A stretch of DNA of 64,000 nt, taken from contig JASSKH010000025.1 in NCBI GenBank assembly GCA_031763025.1, positions 11,878,165 to 11,942,164 on the forward strand. The letters are read 5' to 3'. The position numbers and the translations under genes are program-made. Origin of the DNA: Macrocystis pyrifera. Lineage: Eukaryota; Sar; Phaeophyceae; Laminariales; Laminariaceae. The notes under the pieces are model-generated. The model saw only the letters and a program-made list of their open reading frames with translations, was not told the origin of the DNA and made no database searches. Position 1 is the stretch's first letter. Every line of letters starts with the position of its first letter. Shown one piece after another: positions 32,175-42,803 of this stretch.

Positions 32175-32884
32175 GGTTGTACGTGAAAAATTTCCCGCAC
32201 ACTGCTGGTTCCGCGAAGGGGGCCGTCCCGACGCAGAAATTTTCTTCTCGACCCGCGCAGCCCAAGCCCCGAGAAGTGCTGCCACTACACGGGCGACGTC
32301 TTCTGATTTCTTCCACCCCTGCCCCAAGCGCTGTTGTTGCGTTGCCAGCTCATGGTGGCTGTTCTGATGGTGGTGCTTGCGCTGTGTTATTGGTGGTTGT
32401 GCAGGACTAGGTGGAGGTGGTGGCGGCGGCGGTGGTGACTATAGTGCCGCGCTGGTCGATCGACCCGCCCGTGAGATAGGCATCCATGGCGTCTGTGCCG
32501 GTCACACCAAACATGTTATTAACAGGAGACAGCACTTTCATCCCTTGACAGACAGCAACTTGGCATTGACTTTGACATGCTTTGACTGACACCAAACTAC
32601 TAGGTTTCAATGTGTAACACTCGGCCCTACATCCTTGACAGCGCACGTTTTTTTTTCGTCCCGCTTGCTGGCATGCCTCCTGAAATCGTTTTTGGCCACA
32701 CCAGTAGTAGTACTGGTGTGATCGTGGTCTGTGTGCTCTTTGTGTGTGGTGGCGAGCCTGTGGCAGGTGTTGTGTTATGATACTCTGCTTTCAGTTGCGA
32801 GTGGAAATAAAGTATGAAGATATGAAAAGAAAAAACACCAGGTGTACACTTACTACTTGGTAGTAATTTTCAAGGCTTATCACA

Positions 32885-33165
32885 GTGACTGAGAATCGTG
32901 ACGGGACGGGACGGGATAGATTTGACTCGTTTGGCGGGAAAAAAAAACGAAAACGGGACGGGACGGTAAAATGAGGACATAAAAAGTTGGCGGGACGGGA
33001 CAGCGGGTGCCAAATTTCTCGACGGGGCGGGACGGTAAAAAAAATTCACCTCGGCGGGACGGGACGGTAAATATTTTTTTCCTCGGCGGGACGGGACGGT
33101 AATTATTTTTTCCCACGGCGGGACGGGACGGTAATTTTCTTTTTCTTCGGCGGAGCGGGGCATTA
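32885..33165. repeat. ~32 bp GGGACGGGACGG minisatellite, second copy of the duplication
   Basis: Same unit as at 26163-26400 but fewer repeats, with CGGCGGGACGGGACGGTAA recurring at 33053-33135. The difference in unit number between the duplicated copies shows that the array changes length quickly. Confidence 0.85.
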
Positions 33166-34064
33166 AATATATATATTTTATTTCCCGCCGCACGGTCGGC
33201 ACGGTTGTACGTGAAAAATTTCCCTCACACTGCTGGTTCCGCGAAGGGAGCCGTCCCGACGCAGACGTTTTCTTCTCGACCCGCCCGAGCCCCGAGAAGT
33301 GCTGCCACTACACGGACGACGTCTTCTGATTTTTCTTCCACCCCTGCCCCAAGCACTGTTGTTGGGTTGCCAGCTCATGTGGGCTGTTCTGACAGATGGT
33401 TGTGCTTGCGCTGTGTTACCTGTGGTTGTGGAGGTGGAGGTGGTGGCGGCGCCGGTGGTGATTCTAGTGCCCCGCTGCTGGTCGATCGGCCCCGCCCGTG
33501 GGATAGGCATCCATCCATGGCGTCCGTGCCGGTCACACCAAAGATGTCAGGAGACAGCACTTTCACCCCTTGACAGACAGCAACTTTATGTTGACATTGA
33601 CATGCTTTGACTGACACCAAACTACTAGGTTTCAATGGGTAACACTCGGCCCTACATCCTTGACAGGGCACGTTTTGCGTCCCGCTTGATGGCATGTCTC
33701 CTGATATATTTTTGGGCCACACCAGTACTGGTGTGATCGTGAGTTGGGTGGTCTCTGCTGTTTGTGTGTGGTGGCGAGCCTGTGGCAGGTGTTGTGCTAT
33801 GATACTCTGCTTTCAGTTGCGAGTGGAAATATCAAGTTATGAAGATGCTTTAAAAGGAATGAAAAAAAAAAAACAACACCAGGTATACACTTACCACTGT
33901 ACTTGGTAGTAATTTTCATTATTTTTCGTAGATGGTCATATTTGTACTTACCTTCTTTTGAAAGTATGTAAAAACAAATCATCAACCTGCTGCTGATCAA
34001 CACTATCAGCACAGCTTTTTCTAGCAGAAGTAAATGCATAAATGAATATGGTGCCCAGCAATTT

Positions 34065-34140
34065 AGTACGTCCCCGGTGGCTTGGTAGGTGGTCCGCGAG
34101 CCCATCAAGATCAATTTCGTGAGTTCGAGTCTCACCGAGT
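34065..34140 (+). repeat. tRNA-like sequence (SINE head or tRNA relic)
   Basis: A box A-like GTGGCTTGGTAGGTGG (about 34077-34092) forms a D-arm-like GGCT...AGCC stem. Box B-like GAGTTCGAGTCTC (34121-34133) lies in a perfect GTGAG/CTCAC T-stem. The segment between the arms has only 16 bases, too short for an anticodon arm plus variable loop, so it is not a working tRNA. ACGTCCC before and GGGACGT after could pair as an outer stem. Confidence 0.5.
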
Positions 34141-34544
34141 GCATGCTCGTAGGGACGTTTTCTTGCATAAAATTGATTAGCGGAAAGCGCGAGAGCGTGA
34201 GTTAGCTGTACATTCGATGAAAGTCGACGAGCAGTGGTAATGCTAAACGCTATGCGCGATAAAAACTAAAGGCACGTACCGGGGGGTAGAAGGGACGACA
34301 CCTGTGACCACGGCTTGTCCAGAAGATCGTCGAGGGTAAAACCTCCTACGAGTGGGCTGGAAAGTAAAAGTGATGATGAAACAAAATCAAAATAAAATAC
34401 CACTGACGAGACCAGAGGTATTATATTATTATCAAGAAGAGAAAAATACGTAATCTATCTGTGAGTTCGACTGATAAACATATAAATATGATGAATAATA
34501 GAGTAGTTGATACCCAATTTTGCCAGCTGGGTAATACGCCTACT

Positions 34545-35027
34545 AAGAGTTCCTGACTCAATAGGAGTTCCGGCAACGTTACCGCCGGTGGGTCGTGATC
34601 CCACGTCTCTCTGTGGACACAGAGTGTTCTGTCTGTTGAACTACGACGGCTGAGTGATGACGTGACGAAGGGCTCAGACGAGGGTCTGATGACAGGACAG
34701 GAGGGAGAGAACGCTGAGAGAAGTGAGGAGGAGGGCGAGGAGGAAGCGTCACTCCTCCTGCCCTGCGGTCCCGGGACAACGGGACGACGGGGCATATATG
34801 GGCGACCCGGCGGGGTTTCTAGAATCCCGCCGGGACGTTGCATCAGGCGGCGGGGCCGTCCCAACGGATCCGTTGAGCAGATGTGGACCGGTGGCTTCCC
34901 GGCGATGTATGGTTCATGACAGTCTCCTGACATAACCGAGCGAACGCTCCCAGAAATGGAATCTGGAAGGAGCTGGGTTTTCGACTATATGCGTAGGCGT
35001 GTTGTTACCGGGGACATGGTATCCACA
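34545..35027 (-). repeat. 3' LTR of gypsy element 2
   Basis: 483 bp; the sense strand begins TGTGGATACC and ends GGAACTCTT. It carries a tRNA-like sequence at 34581-34650 (minus strand), as does the 5' copy. Confidence 0.95.
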
Positions 35028-36790
35028 TCACCCCCCAGTTTTGGTGGTGTTAGAGCTCGCACTCCACCAAAACTCGAACGTAATGGAAAACAGGGACAAA
35101 AAGGTTTACAACACGTCTATTAATAGTTGACATCGTAACTTTAAAGGCGATTCGCTCAATCGACGCCTTGAGTTACCTCACTCAATTTTACGGCAAGACA
35201 AGACAAAAATTGCCGGACTGTACAACAGTGACATATGCGCTGTTGCAGACAGGACAAGTGACCGCAGAGGACAAGTTGACAGACTGCTGTCGTACCGTGG
35301 ACATCTGGACGGCTAATATTAAAATATTGGGACAGTCCATTCAGGATCAGACAATAAATAGTGAGCGAAGACAAGAGAGTAATCCGTTTTCACAAAAACA
35401 TATGTAATATGTGTATTTGCGGCTGGCCAGCTGTGGATTATGACAGAATGATCCTTGACAAGAGCGTGCTAGAGCAACTGTGACAATTATCCCGGGATAT
35501 TCTGGCAGAAGTTTTGCTAGTGACAAGCACGCTAGACGACTGAGTGTGAACACCCGTCGTTCGACACATGGCTGAAGGCTCAATCACTGTCAAGGCACGT
35601 GTTATGCTTAAAAGCAACACGATGACATACCTGACGGCGACAATGACAGTGTTCCGGACATGACATACTGGACATCGACATGGGCTGAATTGGTTGCTTT
35701 GGCATCTGATGGGTATTCGAAACCGGATCAAATTCTTCGCAGTAGAATTGCCTTGGCGGTGATACGAAGTGACAGCCGCCTACAGTATGCCATTATTGTA
35801 GACGCGGTCCAACACGAAAAATACTGACGAAATAAAAACGTGTCACACAAACGCGGCTATCATTGTTGACTCTCAATCGTCTCGCACCTGGGCTCCGATG
35901 AGGAGGCCTCGAGGGTGTGGCGGTTGGAAGGTGTGTAATGGGTAACCGGTACAAGCGTAGAGACAAAAACAGACGCATTATGTATGCCGTGATCCATGCG
36001 GAACGTCAGGCATTTTGGTAGAGACAGATGGTATGCGCGAGCGCTTGATATTATTATCACATAACTTTCCCGGTGGTGTCCCACGTGCCGACTATCGCAC
36101 GTATGCTATCGTTAGTCTCTGAAACCTCGTGCCCGACAGTTAATCAAACCTAGTACAAAAACGACCCCCCAAATCGAGGGGAATCGGGTTCTTGATGGAT
36201 CGGTAGCCGGTGAGTGATGACCTCTAAAGGCACGATCCTTGACTACGACTATAATAGACGACATCCTAAATGGCAACTTCGGTTCAGATTTATACGCTGA
36301 GGAAAACAAGACAACGATTCTAGGAAGCACTAAACAAGCTTTCCACAAGGGCACTGTGGTTGGTGACAAACGACATTTTGGTAGGAACACACTCTTACAC
36401 ATGCTTGGTCGACGGTAATTAAAATATTGCTGATCACCCCATAAAACTGGGTTGACAAGTGATCGCAGCAACAAATCTACTGTGCAAGTCAGGCTTGCAC
36501 CGTCGAACCTGGACACCAAGCACCAGTCAACTAAAAGACTGGAACAGCGCTCACCACTAGGGGTGAGGACATCAAACAAGAGTGCACGGTACAAACACTC
36601 GACAAAACAAGCCATGGGGTGACAACACCTCTTAAGACAGAAAAATCAGACCTACTCCTATAGGAAAGCAGTCCAAGAAAAAATAATTTGATGGAAACGG
36701 TAGCACCGGGCATACATCATCAGTGGTTGCTCAGTCTGATGTGACAACATAAAGCGCTAAAACAAGACAAGACAAGCCCATTGAAATGTG

Positions 36791-37078
36791 CTACGTGACA
36801 GACGCGGTAACAAGACTAGATTTCCGCGGAGGAGGGTTAAATGCTGAGGGGTCCGTCGACAACACAACAGCGCGATAGGACGCAATCATTTCTCTGCACT
36901 GGGGAAGGGCGTTGACATGCCTCCAAACGCCCATCTGAGTTGGATATCCTTCCAGTTTTAAATGGTATTGAAAGTTCGTCAGAGATGCTGCGCCTACTCC
37001 TCTTTTATGTCCATCAATACTCTCTACCGTGAACGCACCGATCGTTACTTTTGACAAGGAGCCTTCTAGATCGGGCAC
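36791..37078 (-). CDS. Chromodomain-like frame of gypsy element 2
   Basis: A 95-codon frame directly downstream of pol. The segment VESIDGHKRGVG, then FQYHLKLEGYP, then MGVWRHVNALPQCREMIASY follows the chromodomain pattern: an initial VE.I, a strand ending in K..GYP, a W in the middle and a closing helix. Chromodomains at the C-terminus of gypsy integrases help target insertion to marked chromatin. Here it is a frame of its own beside the pol frame. Confidence 0.6.
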   Translation of the reverse strand: MPDLEGSLSKVTIGAFTVESIDGHKRGVGAASLTNFQYHLKLEGYPTQMGVWRHVNALPQCREMIASYRAVVLSTDPSAFNPPPRKSSLVTASVT

Positions 37079-37103
37079 GGGGAGTTTGGTCCCTAGGAAA
37101 ATA

Positions 37104-40100
37104 TCATCGAGCGCATCGAGGTCGGGGACATGGGACGACAGGGGGACAAAAGTATTTTTTCATTCGGCCGAGATGAACAGTAATCTCGGCTGGGTTCCCG
37201 TCTTTCGTGACGCGATAAATGACAGGTGACAATTGCGCTCGGACAGAGTACGGTCCACGCCATGGGCTGATAAGTTTGGGGTTGGGGCCGTCAGCGACAT
37301 TGTACGGGCGGTGGATCAGTACTTGTGCACCAGGTTTGAACCTGGGAAATGACAGTGTCTCATTGGCGACCGCTTGCTTATCCGCTCGCTCTTTAAGATT
37401 TCGGCGGGCCAGCTCGTATGCAAATTGCAACTTTTCGACAGTTTGTTTGGAATAGTCGAGCTGTGATTGCGGCGCTGAGGTGGAGGGCGTACCTAGAATG
37501 AGATCGACAGGCAGTACAGCTGCGCGTCCAAACATCAGGAAATGAGGTGTTTCTTGGAGCGTTGACGAATAGGCCGTGTTATGAGCTAGCTGGACAAACG
37601 GCAACAGCTCTGCCCAGTTATCGAATGACATATTGCTATACATAGCTAACATACCGTGGACAGTGCTGTGGACACGCTCTAAGACGGAGTTGCCCTGGGG
37701 GCGGAAGGCAGCTGTACGCGTTTTCTTATATCCAAATACTGACTGCAATTCTAGAACCAGCTGGTTTTGAAATTCCGTCCCCTGATCAGAATGCAGCGTT
37801 TCTGGAGGGCCAAACACCGAGAACACACGTTCGATTAAATGACGGGCGATCGTGCGAGCTGCCTTGTCTTTGATGGGGATCAAGATGACAAATCGAGTGA
37901 GATGGTCAATGACCGACAAAATAAAACGATTCCCTTCTGATAGGCTTTTATACTCGACAAGATCAACAGCGACGCACTGAAATATGCGCATGACAGGGCG
38001 GTGTCCCACTGGCAACTTGGGCGGGCGGTGAGATGACTTCCGGTGTTGGCATGACAGACAAGTTTTGACATGAGTACGGACATCCGTGGGCATGGTCGGC
38101 CACCGAAATCTATCTCGGATAGTATCGAATGTTCCTTTGAAAGCTAAGTGACCCCCTGATGCGGGTAGGTCGTGACACGAATTTATGACAAGTTTCCGGA
38201 GGGATGTAGGCACTACCAGCTGATCACGGAACGTGCTACGCTTCCGTAAGTAACCCGGAAGATATGACCGAAATAATAATCCTTCGTTCAAGAAGAAATG
38301 GCTCATCGTGTGCTCAGATTCTTTCGTAGGCAATGGGGCTGATGCTGGTGCACGGAGATAATCAAAGTACTGATAAAATTCCGCTCTCTGTAGATCGGCG
38401 AGTTTCGCTGGATCCACGGTAGGGAAGACAGACACGGCGCTCATGAATAACTCACGATCGCTTTCGACAGGTGCTACGTCGTGCAAATTAGAAGCGGACA
38501 GTTCGTATTCGCGGGGCCCGGGTGGGTAGTAAGGACCCTCTATTGGTACGTTCCGACAAATCGCGGCCAATCTGGGCTCTGATGGTATGGGTTCCCCGTT
38601 GACTTCACTAAAAGCACGCGACAGCATATCAGGCACGACGTTTAGTTTGCCTGGGACGTGTTTGACCGTAAAATCGTAATTCTGAAGTGCGATTGCCCAA
38701 CGGGTAAGCACGTTAGAGGTGTCCTGCATTTTGTACAAGTACATCAGTGCTTGGTGGTCAGTACAGCAAGTGAAATGCTTTCCCCATAGGTAGGGACGCC
38801 AGTGGGTGACAGCCCAGACCACAGCACAACGCTCTTTCATGGTCGCACTATAATGACGTTGACGTTTAGTGAAGCGGTTACTATATTCCGTGATGATATT
38901 CAAATCAGAGTCGGAGTTTCCGTCGAGTGATCGTTGAGCGAGAAAGGCTCCTACTCCGGCTTCTGATGCATCGGTATGGACAATGAACTCTTGACTGAAG
39001 TTCGGATATTTGAGGACCGGGGCGGACGTTAGGGCGCGCTTTGCACGTGCGAACGCTTCACTTTGCGCGGGCCCAAATGCCTTTTTGAACGCGGTCTTTT
39101 TGACATATTCCTTGCGAGTGAGTTCAACCAGCGGTGCTGTGATTTCAGCATAACCGTCAATGAAACGGCGGACATAATTGAGTGTACCTAGGAATGCACG
39201 ATTTTCTTTGATGCACGTAGGCTCAGTCAAGGCAAGAATGGCTTTGACGCGGTCGGCACCGATTGAGATGCCTTCTTCCGATATGACATGACCGAGGTAC
39301 TCGATTTCTTTCTGACCAAATTGGAGGTTACTCGGTTTTAAGGTTAGGCCTGCCGCCTGTAACGCTGAGAACGTTCGCTCGAGGGATTTTAGGTGGGATT
39401 CGAACGTGGAATTGATGCAAATGATATCATCCATATACGTAAGAATACCCGATTCCGGACCGAGGTGGCCGAAAGTGACAGACATCATGTGTTGAAACAA
39501 CCACGGTGCATTACTGACGCCGAAAGGCATACGTTTAAAACAGTACTTGCCGGTCGGGGTGACGAATGCTGTCCGGTCGATGTGCTCTTCCGCAACGGGC
39601 AGTTGCCAGAACGCGCTGAGGACATCGGCTGTAGAGATGAACTTGACCCCTTTGACTGCATCTAAGCACGAATCCATGTTCGGGAGGGGCCAGCTCTTTC
39701 GGACAATGTGACGATTGAGGGTATGACGATAATCAACACAGAAACGAGGTGTTCCGTTCTTTTTAGCGACCAACGTACACGGACTACCCCAGGGGCTCGG
39801 GCGCTCTTCGATTATGCCCCACTCTAACATATCATGGACGCACTTATCGATGACACTGGCAGTGCGAGGGTTAGTGCGATACGGAGCCCGATCGACAGGA
39901 CGAGTGTCAGGCCGCAATGGGAACGTTGCTTCGGTATTAGTGCAACAACCAAGCTCTGACATTGACAATGAAAAGACAGGACGGTACTGTGCGCATAAGT
40001 TGAGGACAGCGGCTTGTTGGTCGGTTGACAGTTTTGTATTTGTGAAAGCTGTGGACAAGGGACCTTCAAGCTCGGATTTTGCATGAGCCAGTTGTTCCAT

Positions 40101-41234
40101 GGATTCGGGTGTTTTCGCTACAGCGTTAACGTGTAACTGGTCAGGCGTCACGACAGACACGGTGTATAGCTGACCAAGACATAACCCGATCGGACGTGCA
40201 ACCCCATCGGACGATGGGTTAGCAACTTGCACAGCTACTGAACCATCGGCAGCGTACCAGGTAGCTAAAGTGCGAGCGACAATAATTTTCTCAAACACTG
40301 TCGAGCTACCAGACTGCAGAAATTCAGGTTCGGACATGATTCGCTGTTCGACAACAACAGTACGATCGCGCAAAGGGAGACAATCAGTAAAAGCCACGAC
40401 AAGAGCTTCGTGTCTAGGTTTGAGGTCGACACGTTCGCGCAAAATGTCATCAATTCCTTCTGCATCATGGTGGACAGCAGCGACGGACATGGTATTGTCG
40501 CTAGGGGCAGGGGAGGGGGCGGCGTGAGAGGCAGAATGGCTAATACGATGTATCGCTGGGATAGTAGTACCAGCGGACGGAAACGACAATGTTTGGTTTT
40601 CCCAATCGAGGACAGCTCCAAACGTAGACATGACATGATTATCTAGGAGCAATGAATCGGGACCAAGAGACGGTACAACTAGCGCGTCGACGTTATGAGT
40701 GATTGTACTCAATGTAAGTGACAATGTGACAAACCCCAAAATATTCAAAGGCGAACCATTCGCTGCCCGTAAAGCAACGGCGGCCGGAGGGACAGGTTGA
40801 ATATTTATTTCACGCAAAGCTGGATTGGACATCAGCCACGCGTGGGAAACGACAGAGACATCAGTAGCAGTATCGAGTGTTATTGCGGACACTGGACAGT
40901 CGTCTACATAGCCAGAAATCTGCACTCTGCGAGACGAAAAAGACAAAGAGAAAGGATGGGATCTGTGCGCCAGCATTGAGCTGTACCACACGGTAGTCGT
41001 TTTATTACTTTTTGCTGGGTGGACCCGGGTACTCGAAGATCGACACTCGGACGCATACTCGGACACGGGGAAATCGATAGCAAACGTCACGCGTTTACGC
41101 GGACGTTGTGAGGATGATACCCCACTGCTAAGACTCGAGACAGAGACACCCCCCCCAGAAAAAGAACTACACTCAACTCCCCGGTTGACTCCTTCTTTGC
41201 TAACAACACTCGGTACAGGGGACTCAGCACCCAC
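37104..41234 (-). CDS. Pol polyprotein of gypsy element 2
   Basis: A 1,376-codon frame. It has a retropepsin-like ITLDTATDVSVV near residue 120; reverse transcriptase with RFCVDYRHTLN and the catalytic ILTYMDDIICIN near 600; RNase H with FIVHTDASEAGVGAF near 750 and a CTDHQALMYLY segment; an integrase zinc finger (H..SGGH and CLSCQ, about 1025-1075); and an integrase core with VAVDLVEY, LHSDQGTEF (about 1148) and SVLERVH. This is a typical Ty3/gypsy pol order. Plus-strand GACA (TGTC in sense) is conspicuously common through the frame. Confidence 0.93.
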   Translation of the reverse strand: MGAESPVPSVVSKEGVNRGVECSSFSGGGVSVSSLSSGVSSSQRPRKRVTFAIDFPVSEYASECRSSSTRVHPAKSNKTTTVWYSSMLAHRSHPFSLSFSSRRVQISGYVDDCPVSAITLDTATDVSVVSHAWLMSNPALREINIQPVPPAAVALRAANGSPLNILGFVTLSLTLSTITHNVDALVVPSLGPDSLLLDNHVMSTFGAVLDWENQTLSFPSAGTTIPAIHRISHSASHAAPSPAPSDNTMSVAAVHHDAEGIDDILRERVDLKPRHEALVVAFTDCLPLRDRTVVVEQRIMSEPEFLQSGSSTVFEKIIVARTLATWYAADGSVAVQVANPSSDGVARPIGLCLGQLYTVSVVTPDQLHVNAVAKTPESMEQLAHAKSELEGPLSTAFTNTKLSTDQQAAVLNLCAQYRPVFSLSMSELGCCTNTEATFPLRPDTRPVDRAPYRTNPRTASVIDKCVHDMLEWGIIEERPSPWGSPCTLVAKKNGTPRFCVDYRHTLNRHIVRKSWPLPNMDSCLDAVKGVKFISTADVLSAFWQLPVAEEHIDRTAFVTPTGKYCFKRMPFGVSNAPWLFQHMMSVTFGHLGPESGILTYMDDIICINSTFESHLKSLERTFSALQAAGLTLKPSNLQFGQKEIEYLGHVISEEGISIGADRVKAILALTEPTCIKENRAFLGTLNYVRRFIDGYAEITAPLVELTRKEYVKKTAFKKAFGPAQSEAFARAKRALTSAPVLKYPNFSQEFIVHTDASEAGVGAFLAQRSLDGNSDSDLNIITEYSNRFTKRQRHYSATMKERCAVVWAVTHWRPYLWGKHFTCCTDHQALMYLYKMQDTSNVLTRWAIALQNYDFTVKHVPGKLNVVPDMLSRAFSEVNGEPIPSEPRLAAICRNVPIEGPYYPPGPREYELSASNLHDVAPVESDRELFMSAVSVFPTVDPAKLADLQRAEFYQYFDYLRAPASAPLPTKESEHTMSHFFLNEGLLFRSYLPGYLRKRSTFRDQLVVPTSLRKLVINSCHDLPASGGHLAFKGTFDTIRDRFRWPTMPTDVRTHVKTCLSCQHRKSSHRPPKLPVGHRPVMRIFQCVAVDLVEYKSLSEGNRFILSVIDHLTRFVILIPIKDKAARTIARHLIERVFSVFGPPETLHSDQGTEFQNQLVLELQSVFGYKKTRTAAFRPQGNSVLERVHSTVHGMLAMYSNMSFDNWAELLPFVQLAHNTAYSSTLQETPHFLMFGRAAVLPVDLILGTPSTSAPQSQLDYSKQTVEKLQFAYELARRNLKERADKQAVANETLSFPRFKPGAQVLIHRPYNVADGPNPKLISPWRGPYSVRAQLSPVIYRVTKDGNPAEITVHLGRMKKYFCPPVVPCPRPRCAR

Positions 41235-41509
41235 GGCTACTGCGGAGAGTTTCCTCTTCGCGCCAACCTTGCCTACCGCTTTAGGAGCAAGGCGAGTCCC
41301 AACGGTTGGTAGCGCTCCACCAGCTGGGCCCCTTCAGGTGTCGCCGTTGGTGCTGCCCGCCTGGCTGTCCCGGTCGTCGTCGTCGTCGTTGCGGTTCCGG
41401 CGGGAGCGGCGATGACCGGGGAGGGGGAGCGGCTGCGTGTCGAACGGTCGCGGTCGCGCTTGCCGCTCGAGGGGTCGCGGAGATGACCCAAATCGCGTTC
41501 CTTTTGGAA

Positions 41510-42765
41510 TCAATCCTCCTCCTGGTGTCCGATAGGTTTATGGCACCTATGGTAGGTGCAGCGGGGGCGAGGCTTCCTCTCCTGAGGCTGGCGGCGTGGC
41601 TGTCTGAGGTCGGTTTTCCGACGATGCTGCTGCCGCTTCGGCGTTGTGTGGCTGTTCATCTGGTGAGCAGCGGCACGGTTTGGGACAGGGGTGAACGACA
41701 AGGCACTGACGGTGGCGGCGCCAGTAAGGCGCGCGGCTTCATGGCGCCTTGCACGATCGACAGCCTCTTTGAAAGAGGTAACAGGTTTTTCTCCGCTTTG
41801 CAACAGTTGCAGTGCGGGGGGCAGGCTGTGTTGCCAGAGCGTGACAGTTATGGCTGCCCAAGGTGTGCGGCCTTTGGCATGGCGATCGACAGCAGACTCG
41901 AAGCGCGACATTAGCGCGCGGAACCGGAGGGCCGAGGCGGAGACAGTTCCACCATTGTCAGTCTTGAAAGTGGCCAATTTTGTGGCACATTCCTCTACGC
42001 TGTTCGCAGGCATGAGGATATCCAGGATCGCTAATTTGAGCTCGTCCCAGCTGGACGGGGGCGTGAACGAGCCCGGGTTATTGACATCCTCGGTATTGAC
42101 AATGTTCGCGCACCAATCGATCCTACCAGACATGAGTTGTTGGTACAACGTAAGACAGGGCCCATCGCAAATGAGTGACAGATGCTCAAATGCTGCTTTG
42201 TCCGCAAAGACTTCATCATCGGGGGCGACACATTTGGCTTTAAAACCGACAACCAGACGAAACTGTGACAGTACCTCCGCGACATCGACATCTGCACTAC
42301 CGTTTAGCCTAGGTAGACTGGGTACGTCGTTCGGTGTGAGCGAGACAGACTTGGGTGCGGACAGCACAGCTGCGTACGAGGAGCGGGGGTGACAAACTGG
42401 GCTGAATTCGACAACCCGGACAAAGAGACAGTGGAGTCGGAGCTACTATTACCAACATTAAGACTTGCCAGTTGGTGGAGCATGGAGTTGTGTTGCTCTA
42501 ACAGCTCCTCGATTTCGCCATTTTCAAGCCGTTCCAGCTGCCGGTTGACGATTCGGGTGAGCCTCTCGTCAATCATCTGCATGGGTGGGGTCGCTGGCGC
42601 TCTGTTGGGGTGGGGCTCCGTACTCCCGCCTTTCTCCTCTAGGTCGCCACGCGCTGATGTAGTGGTCTTGGGGGCTGCCGTGTCGTCCGGGGTCTCACGG
42701 TAGGGGGGTGGGGTGGGGTACTGGGACTGCTCGTATTCCGACATCACTCTGAACGTAGGTGACAA
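41510..42765 (-). CDS. Gag region of gypsy element 2
   Basis: Two overlapping frames: 42765-42304 (153 codons, Pro/Ser/Glu-rich, with a coiled-coil-like ERLTRIVNRQLERLENGEIE) and 42367-41510 (285 codons). The second looks like capsid, with FEHLSLICDGPCLTLYQQL, WDELKLAILDIL and FRALMSRFESAV, ending in a basic tail with CTYHRCHKPIGH that may be a poor zinc-binding motif. This is the expected content between the 5' LTR and pol. Gag and pol are not in one frame, which may be partly decay. Confidence 0.8.
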
Positions 42766-42803
42766 GTGACAAGTTGGTTTATCAACCGCCGTCCGACGCC
42801 AAT

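Larger units (their letters stand above)
25964..33917. repeat. ~1.05 kb tandem duplication, first copy interrupted by LTR element 1
   Basis: Copy 1 starts at 25964 and resumes after the LTR element to end near 32870. Copy 2 runs from 32871 to about 33917. Both start CAAGGCTTATCACAGTGACT, carry the GGGACGGGACGG array, then TACGTGAAAAATTTCCC, a GGTGGAGGTGGTGGCGGC stretch and CACACCAGTA, and end CTTGGTAGTAATTTT. Identity is roughly 90%. Both copies encode, on the minus strand, a short Cys-rich frame (CQGCRAECY, SSLVSVKACQ, VAVCQG, FGVTGTDAMD) at 32407-32646 and 33375-33722. I do not recognise it, and it may be chance. Confidence 0.8.

Noticed and set aside
34545-34933. Minus-strand frames of 170 and 136 codons in the two LTRs of gypsy element 2, beginning near-identically
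   Set aside because: They are the same LTR sequence twice, with low-complexity Pro/Ser content and no domain. Their duplication is explained by the LTRs.
36112-36615. 167-codon sense-strand frame downstream of the chromodomain of gypsy element 2, considered as a possible extra gene
   Set aside because: No recognisable domain, signal peptide or membrane pattern that I can defend. The GACA bias of the region may keep the frame open.
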